From assembly GCA_965250205.1 (NCBI GenBank), contig CBDFNK010000008.1, forward strand, positions 1 to 64,000: DNA of 64,000 nt, given 5' to 3'. The stretch is from JAHZKN01 sp965250205 (GTDB lineage: Bacteria; Pseudomonadota; Alphaproteobacteria; Rhizobiales; Hyphomicrobiaceae). Each line of letters starts with the position of its first letter. Within the stretch, counting starts at the first letter, position 1. This document shows positions 37,696 to 46,764 of the stretch, in pieces. The notes beneath the pieces were generated by a model, which saw only the letters and a list, made by a program, of their open reading frames with translations, was not told where the DNA came from and searched no databases. A program made the position numbers and the translations under genes.

Positions 37696-38832
37696 ATGGA
37701 TGGAGCTGAATTTGATACCCGCATGATGCGCCTAGCGATTGCAACCGCGCGCCGCGGACTTGGTCAAACAGCACCGAATCCGTCTGTTGGCGCTGTCGTT
37801 GCTCATGCCAAATCCGGTGAAGTGATCGCGCGCGCCGTTACCGCACCTGGCGGCAGGCCACATGCGGAGAGCCAGGCGCTCGCCAAAGCTGGAGCCGCTG
37901 CACAAGGTGCAACGCTTTACGTTACGCTCGAGCCGTGTTCCCACCATGGCGAGACACTTCCGTGTGTTGAAGGCATCATTGGGTCGGGCCTTTCACGGGT
38001 CGTGGTTGGTATCCAGGACCCTGACCCGCGCGTGGCAGGACAAGGTCTTGCCAAGCTGCGCGCAGCCCATATTGCAGTCCAAAGTGGTGTCGCTGCGCGT
38101 GAAGCTGATTGGCTGACTCGGGGTCATATTTTGCGTATCAGTCAGCACCGTCCGTTTGTGCAACTTAAGCTCGCGTTGGCGTCAGATGGCTCGGTACCGC
38201 GTGGCGGTAAAGGTCAGCCCAGTTGGGTTACAAGCCCGTTGTCGCGTGCCGTTGGTCATCAGTTGCGGGCCGAGGCCGATGCAATTTTAATCGGTGCAGC
38301 CACGATGCACGATGACGATCCGGCGTTGACCTGCCGCTTGCCAGGGCTTGAGGCGCGCTCGCCGGTGCGTATAGTAGTGACCTCCGATCTTCAGTCCATC
38401 TCCCAAACACAGCTCTATGCCACCCGAGACACAGCGCCATTGTGGCTGGTGTATAGTGACGGCAGTGGCGAGGTGGTGCATGACGTGGGTGCTGTAGACT
38501 TGAATTTAAGCGCGCCCTCCGATGACAGGGTGGAGCGGGCGCAGGTTCGGGTTGAAGACCTTCTGCACGCGCTTGCCGGGCGCGGCGTCACCAGGCTCTT
38601 GGTAGAGGGTGGGCCAAAGACCTGGCGCCGCTTTCAGGATGCAGGTCTCGTTGATGAAGTGGTGGTTTTTGTCGGCGCTAAGGACGCCCACCATCCTGGT
38701 GCGGGGGATGCCATTCAGGCCATGGTGAGCCAGCATTTGGGATGCGACCCAGGCCCATCGGTGAGCGCACGCTCTGTTGGGCACGATGCCTGTTTTACCT
38801 TTCGTCCGCCTGCGCTGACGTCGCTGGTTTAA
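37696..38832 (+). CDS. ribD: bifunctional riboflavin deaminase/reductase RibD
   Basis: 378 residues from this start. The N-terminal deaminase has the zinc-binding motifs HAESQAL and EPCSHHGETLPC; the C-terminal reductase carries ILIGAATMHDDDPALT and LLVEGGPKTW. Catalyses the second and third steps of riboflavin synthesis. A start at 37627 (GTG) would add 23 residues unlike the family; MDGAEFDTRMMRLAI fits RibD starts. Followed by ribE at 64 bp. Confidence 0.93.
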   Translation: MDGAEFDTRMMRLAIATARRGLGQTAPNPSVGAVVAHAKSGEVIARAVTAPGGRPHAESQALAKAGAAAQGATLYVTLEPCSHHGETLPCVEGIIGSGLSRVVVGIQDPDPRVAGQGLAKLRAAHIAVQSGVAAREADWLTRGHILRISQHRPFVQLKLALASDGSVPRGGKGQPSWVTSPLSRAVGHQLRAEADAILIGAATMHDDDPALTCRLPGLEARSPVRIVVTSDLQSISQTQLYATRDTAPLWLVYSDGSGEVVHDVGAVDLNLSAPSDDRVERAQVRVEDLLHALAGRGVTRLLVEGGPKTWRRFQDAGLVDEVVVFVGAKDAHHPGAGDAIQAMVSQHLGCDPGPSVSARSVGHDACFTFRPPALTSLV

Positions 38833-38896
38833 ACACCTGCGGATATGTGCCAAAACCCTGAAATCACGCCACAATGGCGCTCAAAGGCCCGCCCCG

Positions 38897-39490
38897 ATGT
38901 TTACTGGCATCATCACAGATATTGGCGAATTGGTTGCCCGTGATGGCGGGCAGTTTCAGATTGCGAGCGGCTTCCAGTCGGCATCAGTCGCGGTTGGCGC
39001 ATCGGTGGCGTGTGATGGCTGCTGTTTGACGGTGACGGACATCCAAGAGCTTGCGACGGGATCTCGTCTGTCATTTGATGTCTCCAACGAGACGTTGTCG
39101 AAAACAACGCTTGGTGACTGGCAAATTGGTGCCAAGGTTAATCTTGAAAGGGCCCTTCAAGCAGGCGATGAACTTGGCGGTCATCTTGTTACTGGCCATG
39201 TGGATGGCACAGCGCGGATTCTAAATGTTGAACAAGATGGCGACAGCCAACGGTTTAAGTTTGAAGTTGCTGATGATGTGGCGTGCTTTATTACCCAAAA
39301 AGGCTCTGTTGCACTTGATGGCACGTCGCTGACGGTCAACATTGTGGTCGGCAACCGGTTCTCTGTAAATCTCATCCCCCATACCTTGACCCACACGACC
39401 TGGGGGCGCAAAAAGCCACAAGACCCTGTCAACATTGAAGTTGATATGTTTGCGCGCTACGTCGCCCGCATGATGGAGTTCAAGCGTTGA
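38897..39490 (+). CDS. ribE: riboflavin synthase, alpha subunit
   Basis: 197 residues with two lumazine-binding repeats: MFTGIITDIGEL with DVSNETLSKT, and GGHLVTGHVDG with LDGTSLTVN and VNLIPHTLTHTT. Dismutates 6,7-dimethyl-8-ribityllumazine to riboflavin. The stop overlaps the TTG start of ribB by four bases, indicating translational coupling. Confidence 0.95.
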   Translation: MFTGIITDIGELVARDGGQFQIASGFQSASVAVGASVACDGCCLTVTDIQELATGSRLSFDVSNETLSKTTLGDWQIGAKVNLERALQAGDELGGHLVTGHVDGTARILNVEQDGDSQRFKFEVADDVACFITQKGSVALDGTSLTVNIVVGNRFSVNLIPHTLTHTTWGRKKPQDPVNIEVDMFARYVARMMEFKR

Positions 39491-40638
39491 GCCAAACCGA
39501 TCCGGGCGCTGCCCAGAAAAACGACAATGGCATGATGTCGTCAGTGCCAGAAATTCTGGAGGATATGCGCAACGGGCGCATGGTGGTGCTGGTTGACGCT
39601 GAAGATCGTGAAAATGAAGGCGATCTCGTTATCCCTGCCCAAATGGCAACCCCGGATGCGGTCAACTTCATGGCCAAGCATGGCCGTGGATTGATTTGTC
39701 TGGCTCTCACGTCCGCGCGCGCTGGCGAACTTGGACTTGAAAACATGGTGCGCTCAAACGCGTCACGCCTGCGTACCGCGTTCACACAATCGATTGAAGC
39801 CCGGGTCGGCATAACAACCGGCATTTCAGCCCATGATCGCGCGCGCACGATTGCAACAGCAATTGATTCTGGAAAGATGGCTGATGACATTGTGTCACCT
39901 GGCCATGTGTTTCCGCTTGTCGCTCGTGAGGGTGGCGTGTTGATCCGTGCGGGTCACACGGAAGCCTCTGTTGATCTCGCGGCACTTGCCGGACTTTTTC
40001 CTGCCGCTGTGATCTGTGAGATCATGAACGATGATGGCACCATGGCACGCGTGCCTGATCTTATTCCATTTGCCAATATGCATGGACTGAAGATAGGCAC
40101 TATCGAAAGTCTGATTGCCTACCGGTTGCAAAACGACCGGCTCATTGAACCGGTGGCGCAGACCGTTGTCACAAGTCAGTTTGGCGGCGACTTTGATCTT
40201 CATGTCTTCACAACCACGGTTGAGCCGGTTGAGCATCTCGCGTTAGTGAAGGGCGATCTGTCAAAGCCAGGTCCGGTTCTTGTGCGCGTGCATGCGGTGA
40301 ATGCAGCCAGTGATCTGCTCGGCATTGATGAAACCCAAGAGGCAGAAACCTCAATCGCCAAAGCCATGAAGGCAATTTCTCAGGCCGATCGTGGTGTCAT
40401 TGTTTTGATCCGTGATTTGGCACCAACCAGCGTTTCAGATTGGGTTAAAAGGCGTGCCGCACCTGAGGGCGAACAAGGCGAATCTGGACGGCGCCAGGTA
40501 GAGACCGGCGTCGGGTCTCAAATTTTGCGTGCGCTTGGCGTGCGCGATATGACGCTATTGACCAATTCTCCCGCACATATCTATGTCGGTCTTGATGCAT
40601 TTGGATTGAGTATCGTTGGAACACAAAGACTTGAGTAA
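39487..40638 (+). CDS. ribB: 3,4-dihydroxy-2-butanone-4-phosphate synthase with degenerate GTP cyclohydrolase II-like domain
   Basis: 383 residues. The N-terminal DHBP synthase is complete: DAEDRENEGDLVIPAQ, HGRGLICLAL, HTEASVDLAALAG. The C-terminal ~170 residues align with GTP cyclohydrolase II by layout but lack the zinc cysteines (GDLSKPGPVLVRVHA where active enzymes have a Cys-rich motif), so that activity is probably lost. The same is known for many alphaproteobacterial RibB proteins. TTG start overlapping ribE; an ATG at 39532 is the alternative. Ten bases before ribH. Confidence 0.9.
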   Translation: MSQTDPGAAQKNDNGMMSSVPEILEDMRNGRMVVLVDAEDRENEGDLVIPAQMATPDAVNFMAKHGRGLICLALTSARAGELGLENMVRSNASRLRTAFTQSIEARVGITTGISAHDRARTIATAIDSGKMADDIVSPGHVFPLVAREGGVLIRAGHTEASVDLAALAGLFPAAVICEIMNDDGTMARVPDLIPFANMHGLKIGTIESLIAYRLQNDRLIEPVAQTVVTSQFGGDFDLHVFTTTVEPVEHLALVKGDLSKPGPVLVRVHAVNAASDLLGIDETQEAETSIAKAMKAISQADRGVIVLIRDLAPTSVSDWVKRRAAPEGEQGESGRRQVETGVGSQILRALGVRDMTLLTNSPAHIYVGLDAFGLSIVGTQRLE

Positions 40639-40647
40639 AAAACAGTG

Positions 40648-41166
40648 ATGGCGGAAGATACGACTATCCCAGATGATGCTACTGCTCGCGAGCAACGCGG
40701 TTCGACAGTTCGTGTTTTAATTATTGAGGCACGCTATTACGAGGATGTTGCCGATGCGCTTCTTGAGGGCGCCACTGGTGAATTGAGACGTCATGACATT
40801 TCTTATGATGTGATTACAGTTCCTGGTGCATTGGAAATTCCGCTGGCCCTCGAATGTGCGGCAAGGGATGGCGTTATCCCGACAAATGATACAGATGGCT
40901 ATGACGGTGTGGTTGTGTTGGGGTGCGTCATTCGAGGTGAAACGGCGCATTTCGATATCGTTGCTAACAATGCCAATCATTTTTTGATAGAAACGGCGAT
41001 GCGCCACCAAATACCTTTGGGCAATGCCATTTTGACTGTTGAGAATAAACAGCAAGCTATGGTGCGGGCTACAGGCAATGAAGAGAGCAAAGGGGCGCAA
41101 GCTGTGCGAGCGTGTCTGACGCTATTTTCGCTCCATGAGCAGCGAATTATGAGAAGTGAGCTATGA
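40648..41166 (+). CDS. ribH: 6,7-dimethyl-8-ribityllumazine synthase
   Basis: 172 residues. VPGALEIPLALE and GCVIRGETAHFDIV are the family signatures; VENKQQAMVRA is the C-terminal signature. Forms the lumazine precursor of riboflavin. A GTG three bases upstream is also possible. The final ATGA overlaps the nusB start, so the two are translationally coupled. Confidence 0.93.
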   Translation: MAEDTTIPDDATAREQRGSTVRVLIIEARYYEDVADALLEGATGELRRHDISYDVITVPGALEIPLALECAARDGVIPTNDTDGYDGVVVLGCVIRGETAHFDIVANNANHFLIETAMRHQIPLGNAILTVENKQQAMVRATGNEESKGAQAVRACLTLFSLHEQRIMRSEL

Positions 41167-41705
41167 GCAGTCAATCGGCGGACAAGCCAAAAACAAAGAC
41201 TTCGGCCAAGCCCCAGCCGCGCTATTTGTCTCGCATCGGTGCTGTGCAAGCGCTCTATCAAATGGATCTTGCAGGTGCTGATGTCGGTGATGTTATCAAC
41301 GAATTTGCTGAGTTTCGATTTGCACTCGGTGCGGATGAAGCAGGTGCAGAGCCGCAGCCTGAGAGTGACCTTGTTGGTGGGGACATAGAGTTTTTTACGG
41401 CGATTGTTGAGGGTGTTGTGGAGCGCCAACGTGAGATTGATCCGCTGGTTGACAAGCAATTGGCTGAGGGGTGGCGGCTTGTGCGCGTGGATTCCATCCT
41501 ACGTGCCATTTTACGTGCCGGCACGTATGAGTTGATTGCGCGAAAAGATGTTCCACTACGGGTCGTGATCAATGAATATATAAACGTTGGACATGCGTTC
41601 TTTTCAGATGATGAACCGCGTGTGATCAACGGCGTTTTGGATGCTCTTGGTGGGCAGTTGCGCGGCGAAGAGCTGAGCACAAAAGCGGCCACAAAAACCA
41701 GCTAA
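41163..41705 (+). CDS. nusB: transcription antitermination factor NusB
   Basis: 180 residues, all-helical. ARYLSRIGAVQALYQMDL-like N-terminus, VDSILRAILRAGTYELIAR and PLRVVINEYINVGHAFFSD near the C-terminus are family marks. Acts with NusE in rRNA antitermination complexes. The middle (about 55-75) has an acidic insertion. Its place after ribH is conserved across proteobacteria. Confidence 0.95.
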   Translation: MSSQSADKPKTKTSAKPQPRYLSRIGAVQALYQMDLAGADVGDVINEFAEFRFALGADEAGAEPQPESDLVGGDIEFFTAIVEGVVERQREIDPLVDKQLAEGWRLVRVDSILRAILRAGTYELIARKDVPLRVVINEYINVGHAFFSDDEPRVINGVLDALGGQLRGEELSTKAATKTS

Positions 41706-41795
41706 GTGAGCATTGGAAACCGCACGTGGCTCCCGCTCACAGCGAAATGAATAAACTGGTTTACTCACAAAGGCGGGACTTCATCAGAGAGTAAA

Positions 41796-42803
41796 ATGTC
41801 CAAGTTGAGTGCCACCAGTTCCGAAACCGAATTCATTCAACGCTATTTAGCACCGCTTGCAAAAGATGTTGCTGGTGCGCTTGGGCTCCGTGATGACGCT
41901 GCAACACTTGATGTTGGCGACGGACATGAACTTGTAGCAACGGTTGATGCTGTTGCTGCGGGTGTGCACTTTTTTGCAGATGATGCCGCCGCTGACATTG
42001 CCTGGAAAGCGCTTGCAGTAAATGTTTCAGATCTCGTTGCCAAGGGTGCAGAACCGATAGGTTATCTGATGTCACTTGCGTTTCCAGAGCCGCCCTCGCA
42101 TGAGTGGATGACCGGATATGTCAGCGGCCTTGGTGCCGCTCAGTCGGTGTTTAGGATCAGCTTAGCGGGCGGCGATACCGATTTAAGACCAGGTCTGTTG
42201 TCGATCACGATTACGGCGCTTGGTCGGGTTCCCAAGACAAAGATGGTGCGCCGATCTGGCGGCAACGCGGGGGATGCACTGTTTCTAACCGGGACCATTG
42301 GTGATGCTGGAGTTGGTTTGGCTTTGCGCCGCGATGATGCATTGAAGCCAGCTTGGCAACTCGGCGACAGTGATACCAACTTTCTGCTCAACCGCTATCA
42401 CAGACCAAAGCCCAGAACGCGCCTCGCACCGGTGCTGCAGCGCTATGCGAGCGCCGCGATTGATATCTCAGATGGCCTCGTCAAAGACGCGTGCGCTTTG
42501 GCCCGAGCCAGTGACACAGGGGTGCAGGTTGATTGCGCGTTGTTGCCTATATCGGCGCCAACGCTGCAAGCCGTTGCTGCCGGTGGCCTTGAGGCGAAAA
42601 CATTACTCACTTCAGGTGGTGACTATGAGGTTCTGGCCGCGGTGCCCGTAGATCAAAAACAGGCGTTTGCTGATGCAGCGGAGGTCGCCGGTGTCGTGGT
42701 CACGGAGATCGGGTCGCTGAACAACGATCATGATGTTGTATTCGCGGGCCCAGATGGGGTGCCAATGGCTTTTGAGCAAACCGGCTATGACCACTTTTCT
42801 TGA
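41796..42803 (+). CDS. thiL: thiamine-monophosphate kinase
   Basis: 335 residues of the PurM-like ATP-binding family: GLRDDAATLDVGDG, AVDAVAAGVHF, AVNVSDLVAKGAEP, AGGDTD and AIDISDGLVKDA. Phosphorylates thiamine monophosphate to the active cofactor. Last gene of the rib-nusB run, 90 bp after nusB. The N-terminal ATP-loop motif reads DDAATLDV rather than the usual DDAAVL form, a conservative change. Confidence 0.93.
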   Translation: MSKLSATSSETEFIQRYLAPLAKDVAGALGLRDDAATLDVGDGHELVATVDAVAAGVHFFADDAAADIAWKALAVNVSDLVAKGAEPIGYLMSLAFPEPPSHEWMTGYVSGLGAAQSVFRISLAGGDTDLRPGLLSITITALGRVPKTKMVRRSGGNAGDALFLTGTIGDAGVGLALRRDDALKPAWQLGDSDTNFLLNRYHRPKPRTRLAPVLQRYASAAIDISDGLVKDACALARASDTGVQVDCALLPISAPTLQAVAAGGLEAKTLLTSGGDYEVLAAVPVDQKQAFADAAEVAGVVVTEIGSLNNDHDVVFAGPDGVPMAFEQTGYDHFS

Positions 42804-43070
42804 GAGGGCACGAGACCCCTGAGGTTGGGCAAAGCCTGATCACGTCGCATTTTTACAACGCTGTTCGCGCGCGGGTGTGAGCGGGTGCGCGTTGGGTGTT
42901 TCCATGAGGCCACATTGGCTTTTACGACACGGGCTAAGCCCTTGCCAAAGCCAAAAAACAGTCTTTCTTTGGCCACATCGATCTTTCCTACAGTAAACCT
43001 CTAAAATCCCCGGATTCGATTTGGCCGTTGCCGCGTATAACGCTAAGCAGGGGCTCCGAAGGCGCAGAAT

Positions 43071-44492
43071 GTGATTGACGAATTGATGACCAACGCCAGA
43101 ATGAAACTGCAAACTGTTTTGCGCCTTGCTGGAGCTTTGAGCCGCACGGCGTCGCGTATCGTTGTCCCTGTCTTCGCAGTCCTTGCTGGCCTTGTGTTGA
43201 TTGTCGTGTCCACAGGTGCTGAGGCTAATCCGACGCGCTGGTGGGAAGGGCTCAATGGCTCGTCTGGCAGTGGCCGTTCGACAACCCAGCGGCGAAGCAC
43301 CTCTCAAATCAACAAAGTACCGCTTAACGATTTGCGCCGTAATGCCGTGCCGTGGCGGTCTGATGAAATGCTCTATGCGATGGAGCGTGCAATTGCGCGA
43401 TATCAGCGCATCGTTGCCAAAGGCGGCTGGCCGGCGATGCCCGGCAAGCGGATGATCCGTGTTGGTGATACCGATGACCGGGTGCCTGCGTTGCGTCGAA
43501 TTTTGCAGGTGACGGGTGATTATCGCAAAAAGTCAGGCTACTTCTCAAACCGCACTTTAACGGCTGAATTGGCCGAAGGCGTCAAGCGTTTTCAAAACCG
43601 TCATGGTTTGCGCCCGACAGGACGTGTTGATCGATCGACCCTTGCCTCGCTCAATGTTCCCGCACAAAAACGATTGCAGCAACTGCGCCAAAACTATGAC
43701 CGCATAGCAGCGCTGTTGCGCATGGCACCATCAGATGATCGCTATGTCCTCGTCAATGCCGCAGCCTTCCAGTTGGAGGCCGTAGACCGCCATCAAGTCG
43801 AGTTGCGCCAGCGTGTCATTGTAGGTCGCCAAGGTCGCGAGACGCCGCGTCTTCACGCCATGATCAAAGGTGTCAACTTTTTCCCATTCTGGAAGGTGCC
43901 GGAAAGTGTAGCGGTGCTCGATATCATTCCACGCCTGCACAAAGAGCCAGACTTTCTACACAAGGAAGGCATTCGCATCGTTGAGGGTGATTTTAATGGC
44001 CCAGAAATAGACCGGACTAATGTCAATTGGGACTTTGTCGACACTAAAAAAATCCGCTTCAAGCAGGACCCTGGTCCAAAGAATGCGCTTGGGTTGGTGC
44101 GTATTGATATGCAGAACCCTGAAGGCGTTTACATGCACGACACGCCGCTTAAAAACTTATTTGCGCAGAATTCGCGCGCCTTTAGTGCTGGCTGTGTGCG
44201 CGTGCAGAACGTGTTTGATGTTGTCGAATGGTTGCTGCGCTATGAGCAAACATGGGGTGAGGGCGTGCCGCGCAATGTTCAAGCTGTCCTTAATGGCGGT
44301 CAGCCCGTCGACATCACCCTGACACGTCCTGTACCGGTTTATTTTGCCTACATCACAGGCTGGGCCGAGCTCAATGGCGAAGCGCATTTCCGCTTTGATA
44401 TTTATGGACGTGATGGTGTGGCCTCGATTGCACGGGCGTGGGAAGCGGAAGATAAACCACCGGCCAGTTCACTACAAAGTCTCGCCCCATAA
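43071..44492 (+). CDS. L,D-transpeptidase family protein, paralogue of ldtP
   Basis: 473 residues. A signal peptide or membrane anchor at about 25-45 (VFAVLAGLVLIVVSTGAEA), a peptidoglycan-binding domain at about 150-205 (VKRFQNRHGLRPTGRVDRST) and a YkuD domain at about 220-400 with VYMHDTPLKN and SAGCVRVQN, catalytic Cys375. Closely resembles the protein at 32318 across both domains, so the pair are paralogues. GTG start with GAAGG 8 nt upstream; ATG at 43086 or 43101 possible. Monocistronic by spacing. Confidence 0.9.
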   Translation: MIDELMTNARMKLQTVLRLAGALSRTASRIVVPVFAVLAGLVLIVVSTGAEANPTRWWEGLNGSSGSGRSTTQRRSTSQINKVPLNDLRRNAVPWRSDEMLYAMERAIARYQRIVAKGGWPAMPGKRMIRVGDTDDRVPALRRILQVTGDYRKKSGYFSNRTLTAELAEGVKRFQNRHGLRPTGRVDRSTLASLNVPAQKRLQQLRQNYDRIAALLRMAPSDDRYVLVNAAAFQLEAVDRHQVELRQRVIVGRQGRETPRLHAMIKGVNFFPFWKVPESVAVLDIIPRLHKEPDFLHKEGIRIVEGDFNGPEIDRTNVNWDFVDTKKIRFKQDPGPKNALGLVRIDMQNPEGVYMHDTPLKNLFAQNSRAFSAGCVRVQNVFDVVEWLLRYEQTWGEGVPRNVQAVLNGGQPVDITLTRPVPVYFAYITGWAELNGEAHFRFDIYGRDGVASIARAWEAEDKPPASSLQSLAP

Positions 44493-44794
44493 AACGCGCA
44501 ACATTTAACGTGACGTGACGTGACGTGGCAAGCCGACAGCCTGCACGCCGTCACTGCTACACATTTTTGATCTAGAGCGTCGCGCCTTTTCTCGTACCAG
44601 TGAAGCTATTTGCTCAACGCTCTATCTCATAACTGGCGATCAACTTATCTGCTCAAAGTCGAACCCAACGTTTCGCAGGTTGACCTAGAGTGGGCATGGC
44701 CGTTGGCGATCGCCAAGGACCGCAAACAGAACATGCGTGAAATAGAGAGTGATTGAGCACGTAGGTCAGGAAACCAGATGACAAACGCGTCAAC
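44493..44794. other. intergenic region left of the tRNA-Asn island
   Basis: Holds three tandem TGACG units at about 44511-44525 and repeat copy 3. No supported gene. Confidence 0.6.
44572..44688 (-). repeat. dispersed palindromic repeat (MITE-like), copy 3
   Basis: 117 bp from CTAG to CTAG, the most compact copy. The left end CTAGAGCGTCGCGCCTTTT matches the IS630 right terminus (CTAAAGCATCGCGCCTTTT) at 17 of 19 positions. An internal TAGAGCGT/ACGCTCTA pair closes a ~52-bp hairpin; the second half has partial GATCAAC/GTTGACC complementarity. Confidence 0.85.
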
Positions 44795-44810
44795 CTTGGC
44801 TCCGCGGGTA
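44795..44810. repeat. att-like direct repeat, left
   Basis: CTTGGCTCCGCGGGTA, identical to the tRNA-Asn 3' end at 46763-46778. Identity stops at both flanks, as expected of an att core. Confidence 0.75.
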
Positions 44811-45134
44811 TTTGCTAGTCAGAAATTTTAAAAATAATTAATATAATCAATACAGTTGCGTTATGAATCATAGAGCCATAAATGAGACACCTTTTGTGTA
44901 ACCGCTTTAAGCCCCAAAACACGGCAAGTTTCGAATCCCAAATCGGGAGCCATTTTGCCCTTTTTTTGTGCGCATGAAGGAGCCAATTTTCTGCACTGGA
45001 TAACCGCCAAGCAAATGCAGAAACATCTAGAAGAAATGTGCTACCGTTCAGGCAAACTTATTTGCAAGAAGGCACGCGTGTTTAGGCCTTCCTTGATCAC
45101 ACCAAATCGCTGCGGACCCGCAAGAATCTGACGC
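44811..45134. other. AT-rich leader of the RhuM island
   Basis: AT-rich at 44818-44890 (attaattaatataatc-like), probably the promoter of the RhuM gene. Contains TGTGTAACCG at 44895-44904, also found at 46669-46678; each copy lies exactly 84 nt inside its nearer att repeat. No gene supported. Confidence 0.5.
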
Positions 45135-46208
45135 ATGGCAAAAACCAAACGTAAATCCAACCCGTCTGTTAAGTTGGATGTTCCCGTTGACGAAGCACTG
45201 GCCCGGTTCGCTAGAACTAGTCCGGTGGATCTACAATCTGGGAACGAAAATCACCCTGTTCAATTGTTTGAAGACGATACAGGTGCGCGCTTCCTCATTT
45301 ATTCAAACGACAAGGGCGACTTCGCTGAACTCCGATTCGAAGGTGATCAGCCCTGGTTTACCCAAAAGCAATTGGCGCAGATGTTTGGGGTCAGCGTTCG
45401 GTCCGTTGGAGACCATGTCAAAAAGTTTATTGAGGGCGGAGAACTTGGAGATTCAGTTACGCGGAAATTCCGCGTAACTGCCACAGACGGTAAGGCATAC
45501 AACACGACGCATTATGCCTTAGATGTAGCTTTCTATGTGGGGTATAGGGTCAATTCAGGTGCTGGTATTCTGTTCCGCCGTTGGGCCACAAACATATTGG
45601 TTCAGTTTGCAACCAGCGGCTTTGTAATTGACAAAGACCGCTTAAAAAATCCGGATGACGACGGGATTGTCGCCGAACTTCGAGACATTGTTGACGACAT
45701 CCGCGGAGCGGGTGCTAACGCATATCGTGAAGTTAAAAAGATTTGTACCCTCTGCCCCGATTATGACGGATCGAGCGAAATGGCGCACAACTTCTTTGCG
45801 TCCATTGAGAATAAAATGCTTTGGGTTGCCACGTCGGAAAACAATCCCATGACTTCCGCCGAACTGATTATGAGCCGCGCTGATCTAAAAGCTCCAGATA
45901 TGGGGTTGACCTATCACACCGGCAAACGCGGTGCACCAACCCAAAAGGACGTTACTGTTGGTACCAATTATCTTCTGCTAAATGAGCAGAAGACAAAAAA
46001 TCGCGTTATTGATCTCGTTTTGCGATATTTCGAAGACCAGCACAGGCAAAACCTGACGGTACCAATGGCCGAATTGGAAGCAAAGCTAGATGAGTTTATT
46101 AAATTTAACGGCTGGCCCTTACTTGACCATCTCGGGAAAGTGAAGGGCGAAAGGGCGCGCAATCATGCAAAACGCCTTCTGAAGGAATACAAAAACAAGC
46201 TCAACTAA
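45135..46208 (+). CDS. virulence RhuM-family protein
   Basis: 357 residues. The RhuM family pattern is clear: PWFTQKQLAQMFGVSVRSVGDHVKKF (DNA-binding-like N-terminal part), FRVTATDGKAYNTTHYALD, and FRRWATNILVQFATSGFVIDKDRL. The C-terminus is basic (AKRLLKEYKNKLN). RhuM proteins occur on islands and prophages in many bacteria; first noted in Salmonella SPI-3, molecular role unknown. The ~60-residue N-terminus before the domain is variable. Here it is the main gene of a tRNA-bounded island. A 13-bp perfect inverted repeat sits inside the reading frame at 45454-45480. Confidence 0.85.
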   Translation: MAKTKRKSNPSVKLDVPVDEALARFARTSPVDLQSGNENHPVQLFEDDTGARFLIYSNDKGDFAELRFEGDQPWFTQKQLAQMFGVSVRSVGDHVKKFIEGGELGDSVTRKFRVTATDGKAYNTTHYALDVAFYVGYRVNSGAGILFRRWATNILVQFATSGFVIDKDRLKNPDDDGIVAELRDIVDDIRGAGANAYREVKKICTLCPDYDGSSEMAHNFFASIENKMLWVATSENNPMTSAELIMSRADLKAPDMGLTYHTGKRGAPTQKDVTVGTNYLLLNEQKTKNRVIDLVLRYFEDQHRQNLTVPMAELEAKLDEFIKFNGWPLLDHLGKVKGERARNHAKRLLKEYKNKLN

Positions 46209-46232
46209 TCTATTTCATGAAAGCGATATTCT

Positions 46233-46505
46233 ATGACATCCGGTTCGGACAAATATGGTCGATTTTATTGGTGCGTGAAGACTTCTCAGTCCCAATCAGG
46301 TGAAATCTACGTTCATGCTGATGCCGCGCGAGTTCAAGACGATGGAACTTTGGTTTTTTATCAAGAGCCTGATGTTGACCGGACAGAACTAATAAACTTA
46401 GCGTTGGCCTCTGGAACTTGGACCGCTGTCTATGCTGCAAGCGTCGTAGATGGCAGTGCCGTTGCGGTTGAGCATTGGGATGGTGAAGTTATCAGCGCAG
46501 CTTAA
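46233..46505 (+). CDS. small hypothetical protein of the RhuM island
   Basis: 90 residues, MTSGSDKYGRFYWCVKTSQS at the start; acidic, no membrane segment, no recognised domain. It begins 24 bp after the RhuM stop on the same strand and is likely cotranscribed. The pattern GEIYVHADAARVQDDGTLVFY hints at a small beta-rich fold. Function unknown. Confidence 0.6.
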   Translation: MTSGSDKYGRFYWCVKTSQSQSGEIYVHADAARVQDDGTLVFYQEPDVDRTELINLALASGTWTAVYAASVVDGSAVAVEHWDGEVISAA

Positions 46506-46764
46506 AATTGGGTCACGCGAGCTAGTAGTCACCGAAGATTGTAACGATCGTGGATCGTGTTGTTTCCGATACAGTTCTCGCAAACTCTTTTCCAAGGAAC
46601 TTACAGCCCAACGCAGACGTTCGCCGTGGGAAAATTTCTTGCGAGTTAAAAATTCTTAGCAGCAATACTGTGTAACCGTTTGTGTACCTTTTGGGGGCGT
46701 GAAACCGTTGCCTATTTGCCAAGACGCTGATTTTATTGGGTTATTTTTGGCTCGGAATGGCTCT
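46506..46764. other. right part of RhuM island, no gene seen
   Basis: 259 bp without a supported ORF. Holds the second TGTGTAACCG at 46669-46678. Confidence 0.5.
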
